Numbered from the stretch's first letter, positions 1 through 5,055 are shown. The stretch: DNA of 5,575 nt from Desulfosporosinus sp. (GCA_003132105.1 PKWS01000196.1:1715-7289); one strand, 5' to 3'. Numbers and translations are program-made. Notes: generated from the sequence alone by a model not told the origin.

Positions 1-192
1 AATATTATTTTTGGCGCGGTCATTGATGAGAACCTCAAGGAAGAAATAAGGGTTACCGTTATCGCCACTGGATTTGATCAGCAATGGGCCGGCTTTGGAG
101 CAACGCCTGGAAAGGTTCAGGATACTATTATCAAACCCATATCGACAGAAGGAGACGTTGATATTCCAGAGTTTCTAAGACGTCGGCGTTAA
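1..192 (+). CDS. ftsZ: Cell division protein FtsZ, C-terminal 63 residues (5' end outside window)
   Basis: FtsZ is the tubulin-like GTPase that forms the cytokinetic ring and, in spore formers, the polar septum. Frame 1 is open from the first base to TAA at 190-192. The visible part matches the end of the C-terminal domain: NIIFGAVIDENLKEEIRVTV followed by IATGF is the near-invariant beta-strand/loop segment of FtsZ. The linker that follows is short (roughly 25 residues). The protein ends in DIPEFLRRRR, the conserved C-terminal peptide (consensus around D-I-P-x-F-L plus basic residues) that docks FtsA, SepF and other partners. The N-terminal GTPase domain lies upstream of the window. The gene is followed by a repeat and a strong terminator, so it probably ends its transcription unit here. 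Family assignment is very secure although the gene is partial. Confidence 0.97.
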   Translation, partial: NIIFGAVIDENLKEEIRVTVIATGFDQQWAGFGATPGKVQDTIIKPISTEGDVDIPEFLRRRR

Positions 193-197
193 TGTCA

Positions 198-220
198 GGC
201 GGTGGTCCCTTCTCGACATG
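198..220 (+). repeat. Short interspersed repeat just downstream of ftsZ
   Basis: The 18 bases GGCGGTGGTCCCTTCTCG at 198-215 recur exactly at 5507-5524, and a diverged partial copy lies at 5454-5471. After the core, this copy reads ACAT and the distant ones read CCAT. It starts 5 bases after the ftsZ stop codon. An exact 18-base match between two non-coding sites 5.3 kb apart is unlikely by chance and marks a dispersed intergenic repeat family. Function unknown. Confidence 0.7.
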
Positions 221-246
221 CTAATAAGTTATTATAGAAGCTATAA

Positions 247-283
247 AAAACGGCCAGGTCCTTCGAAAGGATCTGGCCGTTTT
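247..283. terminator. Bidirectional rho-independent terminator between ftsZ and the chemotaxis receptor
   Basis: AAAACGGCCAG (247-257) pairs with CTGGCCGTTTT (273-283), and inside it GTCCTT (258-263) pairs with AAGGAT (267-272) through one G-T wobble. This gives a 17-bp stem closed by a 3-base loop. The plus strand continues into T4 then ATT, and the minus strand continues into a run of at least four T (A run at 245-250 on plus). The element lies between convergent genes ending at 192 and 296, so it can serve both. Confidence 0.93.
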
Positions 284-295
284 ATTCAAGTGTTT

Positions 296-1915
296 TTACA
301 ATTCAAACCGTTGAATAACTTGATGTAAGAGAACCGCTATTTTGGCTAATTCTGAAGAGATGGCGGCGATTTCCTGGGTCGAGACCATTTGTTGCTCCAC
401 CGTGGTTGCCGATTGAATTGCCCCTTCACCAAACTGAGCGGCAATAGACGTTGCCTGCCTTTGAGCTTCGGCTAAGAGTTGACTCTGATTTAACAACAGG
501 TCGGCATTTTGAAGATTTTTTTCAACTTTCAACGAGGTCGCATTGATCACTTTGTCAAGAGAGGTGATCGCTTTTCCAGCCTTTTCAATCACAGTTTTAC
601 CGTGATTTACCTCACCCATTCCTTGACTTATATTATCCACCGTTGTATTAACCATTCCTTGAACGTTGGAAATCAGTTCCATAATTTGATGGGAGGAATG
701 AGCTGAACTGTCCGCTAGTTTTCTGACTTCTTCTGCAACAACGGCGAACCCTTTGCCATGTTCTCCAGCCCGGGCTGCTTCGATCGCTGCATTCAGGGCC
801 AATAGATTGGTTTGAGCCGAGATTCCATTGATGACCGAGATGATATCCCCGATCTTTTGCGCATGCTCTGCTAAACCCAGAATAGAATGATTGGCTTGCT
901 CGGTTACCTGATAAATGACTTCCATCTCACGGATAGCTTCTTTGACCGCTAAGCTTCCTTCTTGACTCGTAGCTTTAGCTGATGTAGCTAAGGAAAGAAC
1001 TTCCTGAGTACTACTTAAGATGCTTTGGGAAGCGGATTGGATTTCATCTACTTGTGTTTGTGCCATCTTCATTCCTTGAATTTGTTCAGCAGCTCCTGCA
1101 CTAAACTCTTCTAATGTAGCGGCAAATGTTTCTTGATTTTCCACTAAAGTGTGAGTATGGGTAGCTTGAGCTTGACTCATATCCTGAGCTCGCTCGGAAA
1201 AAGAAGCCAGCTCCGAAATAATGGATTTCATGCCAATCGCTACCTTGTTTACTTCATACGATAAGTTTCCCAATTCATCTTCCGAATGGGCTTTGGCTCT
1301 AGCTTTTAAATTCCCTTTAGAGATCGCTTTAGTCACTTTGAAAACTTCCTGAAGAGCAGTCGCTAATTTGCTTTTCAGCCAATAGATATAGAGAGATTGA
1401 ACCCCAAGAGCGATTAGCGAAGAGATAATGGAAATTGTTGAGAAAGAGCTTAAGATAATCCAGGCCCCACCCAGAAAAAGAAGGGGGAGTATCGCTGTAA
1501 ACAATTGTTTAGTGAGTTGGAGCTTATAAAGAGGAATACCGAGGCGAACAGCATGGAGATGCTTTCCTTCGACAAAAACAGGACTTGCAGCGTCAAGCAA
1601 AACTTCCCCCGTATTACGATGATAAAGCTGAGTAATCGGTTGAGTACACCGTGCGGCTTTAAGTTGCATCTCATTATTAAAATAAGTACCTTCTCTTAAA
1701 CGATTCGAGTGAACTAGAGCCAGCCCGTTTAAATCATAAAGACATAAAAATTCATTGTTTCCGAGGTTTCTATCGATCGCTTCCCTTAGTGGTTTGATGG
1801 CACTTTCCCAATCTCCATATTGATCTAAGATGCCCTCCAACTCTTTAACAACACGAGAAATGGTTTCTAAACCGCGTTTCTTCTGAATAAAACTAACTTT
1901 TATGTTTCTAGCCAT
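296..1915 (-). CDS. Methyl-accepting chemotaxis protein with N-terminal cytoplasmic sensor, TM hairpin and HAMP
   Basis: A 539-residue chemoreceptor that would feed a sensory signal to CheA/CheW. Residues 365-400 are the hallmark signalling tip (ISAQTNLLALNAAIEAARAG, then GKGFAVVAEEVRKLA). Residues about 236-539 form the long antiparallel coiled coil; the arm length fits the 44-heptad class usual in Firmicutes (estimate). A HAMP domain covers about 181-235. Hydrophobic segments lie only at about 138-156 and 158-180, separated by a few polar residues. The first ~130 residues have no signal peptide or TM segment and carry a compact Cache/PAS-like pattern (CLYDLNGLALVHSNRLREG at 57-75, then RNTGE and AVRLGIPLYK at 122-131). 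The sensor is therefore probably cytoplasmic, as in Aer, unlike the usual periplasmic loop. Start ATG at 1913-1915 is preceded on the minus strand by AAGGTGGGAG. No C-terminal CheR-binding pentapeptide is present. The ligand cannot be told. The gene sits alone, convergent with ftsZ and divergent from spoIIGA. Confidence 0.95.
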   Translation of the reverse strand: MARNIKVSFIQKKRGLETISRVVKELEGILDQYGDWESAIKPLREAIDRNLGNNEFLCLYDLNGLALVHSNRLREGTYFNNEMQLKAARCTQPITQLYHRNTGEVLLDAASPVFVEGKHLHAVRLGIPLYKLQLTKQLFTAILPLLFLGGAWIILSSFSTISIISSLIALGVQSLYIYWLKSKLATALQEVFKVTKAISKGNLKARAKAHSEDELGNLSYEVNKVAIGMKSIISELASFSERAQDMSQAQATHTHTLVENQETFAATLEEFSAGAAEQIQGMKMAQTQVDEIQSASQSILSSTQEVLSLATSAKATSQEGSLAVKEAIREMEVIYQVTEQANHSILGLAEHAQKIGDIISVINGISAQTNLLALNAAIEAARAGEHGKGFAVVAEEVRKLADSSAHSSHQIMELISNVQGMVNTTVDNISQGMGEVNHGKTVIEKAGKAITSLDKVINATSLKVEKNLQNADLLLNQSQLLAEAQRQATSIAAQFGEGAIQSATTVEQQMVSTQEIAAISSELAKIAVLLHQVIQRFEL

Positions 1916-2003
1916 GCTCTTCTCCCACCTTCAAAATATTATTAACCTTTAATGCTAATCTAAGATCCTATTTCTTCATCAACTATTTATCGTAAAAGGT
2001 CCG

Positions 2004-2030
2004 GCTAACCCCAAAGGGGGCAATTTTTTT
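2004..2030 (+). terminator. Possible weak rho-independent terminator, plus-strand orientation
   Basis: CCCC (2009-2012) pairs with GGGG (2016-2019) around AAA. The flanking GC (2004-2005) can pair with GC (2020-2021) across a TAA bulge. AA and seven T residues (2024-2030) follow. The shape is that of a small intrinsic terminator, but no plus-strand gene lies upstream; it would stop antisense transcripts leaving the MCP gene. On the minus strand the same hairpin would lie in the MCP leader. The stem is short, so confidence is low. Confidence 0.3.
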
Positions 2031-2072
2031 GATCTATTCGCACTTGAGATGGAGGATCCATGGATACTAATG

Positions 2073-2090
2073 ATTGTATAAATTTACAAT
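2073..2090. promoter_or_regulatory. Imperfect dyad, possible operator
   Basis: ATTGTA at 2073-2078 and TACAAT at 2085-2090 form an inverted repeat around a 6-base AT centre. A related ATTACAAT occurs about 24 bases to the right (near 2107-2114). The spacing and symmetry fit a dimeric repressor site, but AT-rich DNA gives such dyads by chance and I cannot name a regulator. Confidence 0.2.
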
Positions 2091-2117
2091 AACATGGTCT
2101 CATAATTATTACAATAT

Positions 2118-2144
2118 GAATCGGTGTTTTAAATTCATTTTTGA
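2118..2144 (-). promoter_or_regulatory. Weak sigma-D-like promoter candidate for the chemotaxis receptor
   Basis: Read on the minus strand, TCAA (2141-2144) lies exactly 15 bases before ACCGATTC (2118-2125). The Firmicute motility sigma factor recognises TAAA-N15-GCCGATAT, so the match is 3 of 4 and 5 of 8 with ideal spacing and an intact CCGAT core. It would give a leader of about 195 bases before the MCP start. The element is imperfect and could be chance; its appeal is that chemoreceptors are typical members of this regulon. Confidence 0.25.
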
Positions 2145-2238
2145 GTCACCTTTCAACTGAAGAAGGAGCGGTCATATAGTTTTTTATTTGCTCATATATG
2201 ATCAAAGCTAAGCTATCCCACCTATAAGTCCCACATCC

Positions 2239-2246
2239 TGTCGACA
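2239..2246. promoter_or_regulatory. Spo0A-box-like palindrome TGTCGACA upstream of spoIIGA
   Basis: TGTCGAC matches 6 of 7 positions of the Spo0A box TGTCGAA and does so on both strands because the site is a palindrome. It lies about 75 bases upstream of the spoIIG -35 element. In B. subtilis the spoIIG promoter has an upstream and a promoter-proximal pair of Spo0A boxes, so position and sequence are suggestive. The distance is somewhat greater than in B. subtilis. Confidence 0.4.
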
Positions 2247-2318
2247 TATAGTGCACATTGAAGAATAAGTACACAACTGACATTGTTCTCCTAAAAAATT
2301 CCATACAAGCCCACTCAA

Positions 2319-2352
2319 AGCGACAGGTTTTACTACTGTCTTTAGATATAAT
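2319..2352 (+). promoter_or_regulatory. Spo0A-activated type spoIIG promoter with long spacer
   Basis: A perfect -10 TATAAT lies at 2347-2352. No useful -35 exists at the normal 17-base distance. GCGACA (2320-2325, 4 of 6 to TTGACA) lies 21 bases upstream, which resembles the B. subtilis spoIIG promoter, whose unusual 22-base spacing makes it depend on Spo0A. The same bases read on the minus strand give TGTCGCT, 5 of 7 to the Spo0A box, so a box would overlap the -35 as in B. subtilis. Transcription would begin near 2359, about 26 bases before the spoIIGA start. Confidence 0.55.
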
Positions 2353-2384
2353 TTTGTGAGAAGCGTATGGAAAGGATGCACTAG

Positions 2385-3302
2385 ATGGGCGGAGCAGAGA
2401 CTTATCTCGATCTGGATATTCTCATTAATGGAGGGATGGACGCTCTTATTCTCACTCTTACCAGCCGACTCATTCACCTTCCGGTCACGCCCATCCGAAT
2501 CCTGGCCGGAGTCTTTCTCGGTGAAATCCCGGTGGTCTTAGCCTGTTATTCCACTCCTCCGTGGACCACATTAAGCAAATGGGTTATTCCGTTTCTAATG
2601 GTTGGAGCCGTTTTCCCAGTACGGAGACTGAACACTTTTCTCAAGGCAATGGTTGGGTTTTGGCTTCTTTCAGCCGGTCTCGGTGGATTTGTGGTTGCCT
2701 TATGGGGGTGGGTGCAATTTGATAAAGGATTAGGAGGCGGCCTCTTTTCACTGGCACTAAACAATCTTTGGATCCTTCCGTTGGGTACTTTATTGTGGTG
2801 GTTTTTACAACGTCTTTGGCAGCGATGGCAGGAAAGAAACTCGGTTTTGGAGCAACTAATTTACGATTTGGAAATTGATTTTGGCGGTGAAGAACGTGGG
2901 GTGGTTTGCATTAAAGCTTTGATGGACACTGGGAACCATTTGCGAGATCCATTGACTGGTTTCCCTGTTATTCTTCTGGAAGAGGAGGTTGCCGCGGCTT
3001 CTTTGCCAGATAATATACGATCCTTCCTAGATATCCCTTGGAAAGACTCCGCAGACCCTTGGCCGTTACTTTGGAAGATTAATCCCAGTTTGATAAAACA
3101 CCTTGTTTTCATCCCCTTTCAAGCCATTGATTGTAAGAGCTGGTTGTTGGGGATAAGACCTGAGCGCGTGACGTGTTTTGACAAAAATGGATCTCGGCAG
3201 ATTAAGGCAACGGTGGCACTCATCAAGCAAGTGTTAAGTGCAGAGGGTGAATACCAAGCTTTAATACACCCCGAACATGTGCAGAAAGGTGGATACGAAT
3301 AA
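2385..3302 (+). CDS. spoIIGA: Sigma-E processing peptidase SpoIIGA
   Basis: SpoIIGA is the membrane aspartic protease that removes the pro-sequence of sigma-E at the sporulation septum when signalled by forespore SpoIIR. The 305-residue product matches the family length (B. subtilis 309). The N-terminal half (residues about 8-145) is a series of hydrophobic helices, opening with YLDLDILINGGMDALIL, the family's usual start. The C-terminal half is the soluble protease domain; the catalytic motif is D181-T182-G183 in ALMDTGNHLRDPLTG, where the family has D-[ST]-G-N-x-L-x-D-P-x-[ST]. A later conserved segment appears as IPFQAID (243-249). Start ATG at 2385 has AAAGGA (2371-2376) 8 bases upstream; an earlier in-frame ATG at 2376 runs into a stop after two codons, which fixes the start. 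It is immediately followed by sigE, its substrate gene, giving the spoIIG operon. Confidence is high from motif, topology and context. Confidence 0.96.
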   Translation: MGGAETYLDLDILINGGMDALILTLTSRLIHLPVTPIRILAGVFLGEIPVVLACYSTPPWTTLSKWVIPFLMVGAVFPVRRLNTFLKAMVGFWLLSAGLGGFVVALWGWVQFDKGLGGGLFSLALNNLWILPLGTLLWWFLQRLWQRWQERNSVLEQLIYDLEIDFGGEERGVVCIKALMDTGNHLRDPLTGFPVILLEEEVAAASLPDNIRSFLDIPWKDSADPWPLLWKINPSLIKHLVFIPFQAIDCKSWLLGIRPERVTCFDKNGSRQIKATVALIKQVLSAEGEYQALIHPEHVQKGGYE

Positions 3303-4028
3303 ATGATGTGGTGGAGGAATGTCCAAGATAAGGTCAGACGCTTATGGTTCATGCTTTCTCGGAAATTTTTTGGAGTAAGTGGAATTTATTATGTTGGAAG
3401 CAGTGAAGCCCTTCCACCGCCACTCAACTCGGATGAAGAAGGGGTCCTCTTGGAACGATTGGAATCAGGAGACGATTCCATTCGAGATATATTAATCGAA
3501 CGCAACTTGCGATTAGTGGTGTATATTGCTCGGAAATTCGAAAATACTGGGATAGGGATTGAAGACCTTGTTTCCATAGGAACAATTGGGCTGATTAAAG
3601 CGGTCAACACTTTTGATCCCCAGAAGAAAATAAAACTAGCAACCTATGCTTCTCGGTGTATTGAAAATGAAATTCTGATGTATCTTAGACGAAACAATAA
3701 GACCCGCTCAGAAGTATCATTCGATGAACCATTAAACATTGACTTAGATGGTAACGAATTACACTTATCCGATGTTTTGGGTACGGAAAATGACATTATC
3801 TCGAAGCCAATTGAAGAACAGGTAGACCGACAGTTGTTGCATTTAGCAATGGGGAGGCTAGCGAGTAGAGAAAAGGTAATTATGGAACTAAGATTTGGGT
3901 TGGATAATGGCGTTGAGAAAACACAGAAAGAAGTAGCTGATCGACTGGGGATCTCTCAGTCCTATATTTCACGACTCGAGAAAAGGATTATTCGCAGATT
4001 ACGAAAAGAATTTTGTCGATTGGAATAA
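3303..4028 (+). CDS. sigE: Pro-sigma-E, early mother-cell sporulation sigma factor
   Basis: A sigma-70 family factor for early mother-cell transcription, made as an inactive membrane-associated precursor and cut by SpoIIGA. The 241 residues match the family (B. subtilis 239). Residues 1 to about 28 are the pro-sequence, basic and aromatic (MMWWRNVQDKVRRLWFMLSRK); the mature protein should begin near IYYVGSSEALPPPL at 28-41, aligned with VYYIGGSEALPPPL of B. subtilis. Region 2 covers about 61-131 (NLRLVVYIARKFENTGIGIE, then LATYASRCIENEILMYLRR) and region 4 about 185-236, with the helix-turn-helix KEVADRLGISQSYISRLEKR. The pro-sequence differs much more from B. subtilis than the core does, as expected for a segment needing only amphipathic character. 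ATG at 3303 follows the spoIIGA TAA with no gap (TAAATG); AAAGGTGG at 3285-3292 lies inside the end of spoIIGA, 10 bases before the start. A second ATG at 3306 is possible. The stop codon overlaps the sigG promoter. Confidence 0.98.
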   Translation: MMWWRNVQDKVRRLWFMLSRKFFGVSGIYYVGSSEALPPPLNSDEEGVLLERLESGDDSIRDILIERNLRLVVYIARKFENTGIGIEDLVSIGTIGLIKAVNTFDPQKKIKLATYASRCIENEILMYLRRNNKTRSEVSFDEPLNIDLDGNELHLSDVLGTENDIISKPIEEQVDRQLLHLAMGRLASREKVIMELRFGLDNGVEKTQKEVADRLGISQSYISRLEKRIIRRLRKEFCRLE

Positions 4029-4052
4029 CCTAAACTGTGTTAGGGCATACTT
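4023..4052 (+). promoter_or_regulatory. Sigma-F/sigma-G type promoter of sigG, overlapping the sigE stop codon
   Basis: GAATA at 4023-4027 fits the forespore -35 consensus (GHATR for sigma-G). Exactly 15 bases later GGGCATACTT (4043-4052) fits the -10 region (GG then CATACTA-like; CATACTT is 6 of 7 to the sigma-G form). Spacing from GAATA to CATACTT is 18 bases. B. subtilis sigG is transcribed by sigma-F and then sigma-G from a promoter at this place, so a match is expected here. The -35 spans the final Glu codon and TAA of sigE. Predicted start of transcription is about 4058-4060. Confidence 0.65.
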
Positions 4053-4076
4053 CCCAACAGAATTGTGGCTGGGGAG
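4050..4076 (+). promoter_or_regulatory. RNA hairpin occluding the sigG ribosome binding site
   Basis: CTTCCCA (4050-4056) can pair with TGGGGAG (4070-4076), 7 bp with one G-U pair and a 13-base loop. The right arm contains most of the Shine-Dalgarno GGGGAGGTG (4071-4079) of sigG. In B. subtilis a hairpin in the sigG leader is known to occlude the ribosome binding site. Here the left arm lies at or just upstream of the predicted sigG transcription start, so it would be complete mainly in read-through mRNA from the spoIIG operon. The structure is seen in the sequence; its activity is inferred. Confidence 0.5.
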
Positions 4077-4087
4077 GTGCTCGGAAT

Positions 4088-4861
4088 TTGGCGTTAAACA
4101 AAGTTGAGATTTGTGGAGTGAACACCTCGAAATTGCCTGTTTTGACTAGCGTTAAAATGAAAGAGTTGTTCGTGATTTACCAAGCTGGAGATCGCAGTGC
4201 TCGGGAGAAACTTATCCATGGAAATCTCCGTCTTGTTCTCAGTGTGATTCAGCGGTTTACAAATCGGGGAGAATATGTGGATGACCTTTTTCAGGTCGGC
4301 TGTATTGGCTTGATGAAAGCGATCGACAATTTTGATCTTGGACAAAACGTTAAGTTTTCTACTTATGCTGTCCCCATGATCATTGGAGAAATTCGTCGTC
4401 ATCTGCGAGACAACAATCCGATACGGGTCAGTAGATCCCTGCGGGATATCGCTTACAAGGCGCTCCAGGTAAGAGATCAGTTGGTCTGTGAATTCTCACG
4501 TGAACCAACTGTAACTGAGATAGCCAAAAAACTTGCTCTACCGCGAGAAGATGTCATTTTTGCTTTAGATGCTATTCAAGAACCGATTTCTTTGTTTGAA
4601 CCGATCTATCATGATGGAGGAGATCCTATCTTTGTAATGGATCAAATAGGTGATGATAAGCAATCTGACAGTGGTTGGATTGAAGGGCTTGCCGTGCGGG
4701 AAGCATTACGACGCCTCAGTGAACGGGAGAAACTCATCTTGTCTTTGCGGTTCTTCAATGGCAAGACTCAAATGGAGGTTGCCGATGAGATCGGAATTTC
4801 TCAGGCTCAGGTATCCCGTCTTGAGAAAGCCGCCATGCAACACATGCGTAAGTATGTTTAA
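4088..4861 (+). CDS. sigG: Late forespore sigma factor sigma-G (TTG start)
   Basis: Sigma-G directs late forespore gene expression. From TTG at 4088 the product has 257 residues (B. subtilis 260) and begins MALNKVEICGVNTSKLPVL, which aligns end to end with the B. subtilis N-terminus MSRNKVEICGVDTSKLPVL. TTG has GGGGAGGTG (4071-4079) 8 bases upstream. The frame stays open back to a GTG at 4037, but that start has no ribosome binding site and would add 17 unrelated residues. Region 2 spans about 38-108 (GNLRLVLSVIQRF, DDLFQVGCIGLMKAIDNFDL, FSTYAVPMIIGEIRR), region 3 about 115-195, and region 4 about 205-253 with the helix-turn-helix EVADEIGISQAQVSRLEKAA. There is no pro-sequence, so control is by expression and anti-sigma factors. 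Residue 44 is His where B. subtilis has Asn45 (HGNLRLV here). The C-terminus stops one base before a repeat tract. Confidence 0.97.
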   Translation: MALNKVEICGVNTSKLPVLTSVKMKELFVIYQAGDRSAREKLIHGNLRLVLSVIQRFTNRGEYVDDLFQVGCIGLMKAIDNFDLGQNVKFSTYAVPMIIGEIRRHLRDNNPIRVSRSLRDIAYKALQVRDQLVCEFSREPTVTEIAKKLALPREDVIFALDAIQEPISLFEPIYHDGGDPIFVMDQIGDDKQSDSGWIEGLAVREALRRLSEREKLILSLRFFNGKTQMEVADEIGISQAQVSRLEKAAMQHMRKYV

Positions 4862-5055
4862 CGCGAGGCGCGAGGTTCGATGCGCGAAGCTAGAATGACG
4901 AAACAGAAATGCGAAGCACGATACACGAACCTCGCGCCTCGTGCCTCGATTAGGGCTATTTTGAGTCCCTCCCTCATATGATGACATATAAGGCACGAAG
5001 CGCGATACACGATGTGCAATACACGAACCTCGCGCCTCGTGCATCGCGCATCGAT
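4862..5055. repeat. Degenerate 7-bp tandem repeat tract between sigG and ylmC
   Basis: The tract reads as 7-base words with CG at a fixed position. Left block, 4862-4889: CGCGAGG, CGCGAGG, TTCGATG, CGCGAAG, decaying to about 4908. Middle block, 4909-4950, six words: ATGCGAA, GCACGAT, ACACGAA, CCTCGCG, CCTCGTG, CCTCGAT. Right block, 4993-5055, nine words: GCACGAA, GCGCGAT, ACACGAT, GTGCAAT, ACACGAA, CCTCGCG, CCTCGTG, CATCGCG, CATCGAT. The left block is in opposite orientation. Middle and right blocks share 24 identical bases (4921-4944 and 5019-5042), 98 bases (14 x 7) apart, and differ by 7- and 14-base expansions. Only 4951-4992 is free of CG words. The tract starts directly after the sigG stop and ends 3 bases before the ylmC G-run. 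It resembles short tandem heptamer repeats known in some other bacteria. Confidence 0.85.
4864..4941. repeat. 16-bp inverted repeat within the heptamer tract
   Basis: CGAGGCGCGAGGTTCG (4864-4879) is the exact reverse complement of CGAACCTCGCGCCTCG (4926-4941), with 46 bases between the arms. A second copy of the right arm occurs at 5024-5039, so the left arm can pair with either. In RNA this is a very stable GC-rich stem directly after the sigG stop codon. It could act as a read-through barrier or mRNA 3' end stabiliser, but there is no T-run after the near arm, so it is not a classical terminator. Confidence 0.75.

Larger units (their letters stand above)
1916..2384. other. 469-base AT-rich intergenic region between divergent MCP gene and spoIIGA
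   Basis: No credible gene is present; the open frames here lack ribosome binding sites and family features. It must hold the promoters of both divergent genes. What I can point to is listed separately: a C4/G4 hairpin with T7 near 2004-2030, an imperfect dyad at 2073-2090, a weak sigma-D-like site for the MCP at 2118-2144 (minus), a Spo0A-like palindrome at 2239-2246, and a good spoIIG promoter candidate at 2319-2352. A further AT-rich inverted repeat (TCATATA at 2174-2180 with TATATGA at 2194-2200) has no clear meaning. Confidence 0.8.

Noticed and set aside
509..706. Plus-strand 65-codon open frame inside the MCP gene
   Set aside because: Antisense shadow of a strongly conserved chemoreceptor coding region, without its own features.
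1990..2031. Possible c-di-GMP-I (GEMM) riboswitch in front of the MCP gene
   Set aside because: TCGTAAAAGGTCCGGCTAA on the plus strand faintly recalls the second half of the aptamer, but it is on the wrong strand for the MCP, the tetraloop-receptor bases do not match and the first half is missing.
2196..2230. Mini-ORF MIKAKLSHL before spoIIGA as a leader peptide
   Set aside because: No ribosome binding site at proper distance (GAAGGAG lies about 30 bases upstream), and it lies upstream of the predicted spoIIG transcription start.
2208..2477. Minus-strand 89-codon open frame overlapping the spoIIGA start and promoter
   Set aside because: It overlaps the 5' part of a secure gene, has no recognisable features, and would cover the spoIIG promoter.
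4037..4087. Longer sigG beginning at GTG 4037
   Set aside because: No ribosome binding site; the extra 17 residues have no counterpart in sigma-G; the predicted promoter starts transcription downstream of it; TTG 4088 has a strong Shine-Dalgarno and gives the family N-terminus.
4961..4992. Sigma-A promoter for ylmC (TTGAGT with TATAAG)
   Set aside because: The two elements are 20 bases apart and the -35 is weak; in the AT-richer gap between repeat blocks such a match is not convincing.
4862..5055. CRISPR array
   Set aside because: Repeats are degenerate 7-mers and two 24-base copies with no set of equal-length unique spacers and no cas genes nearby.
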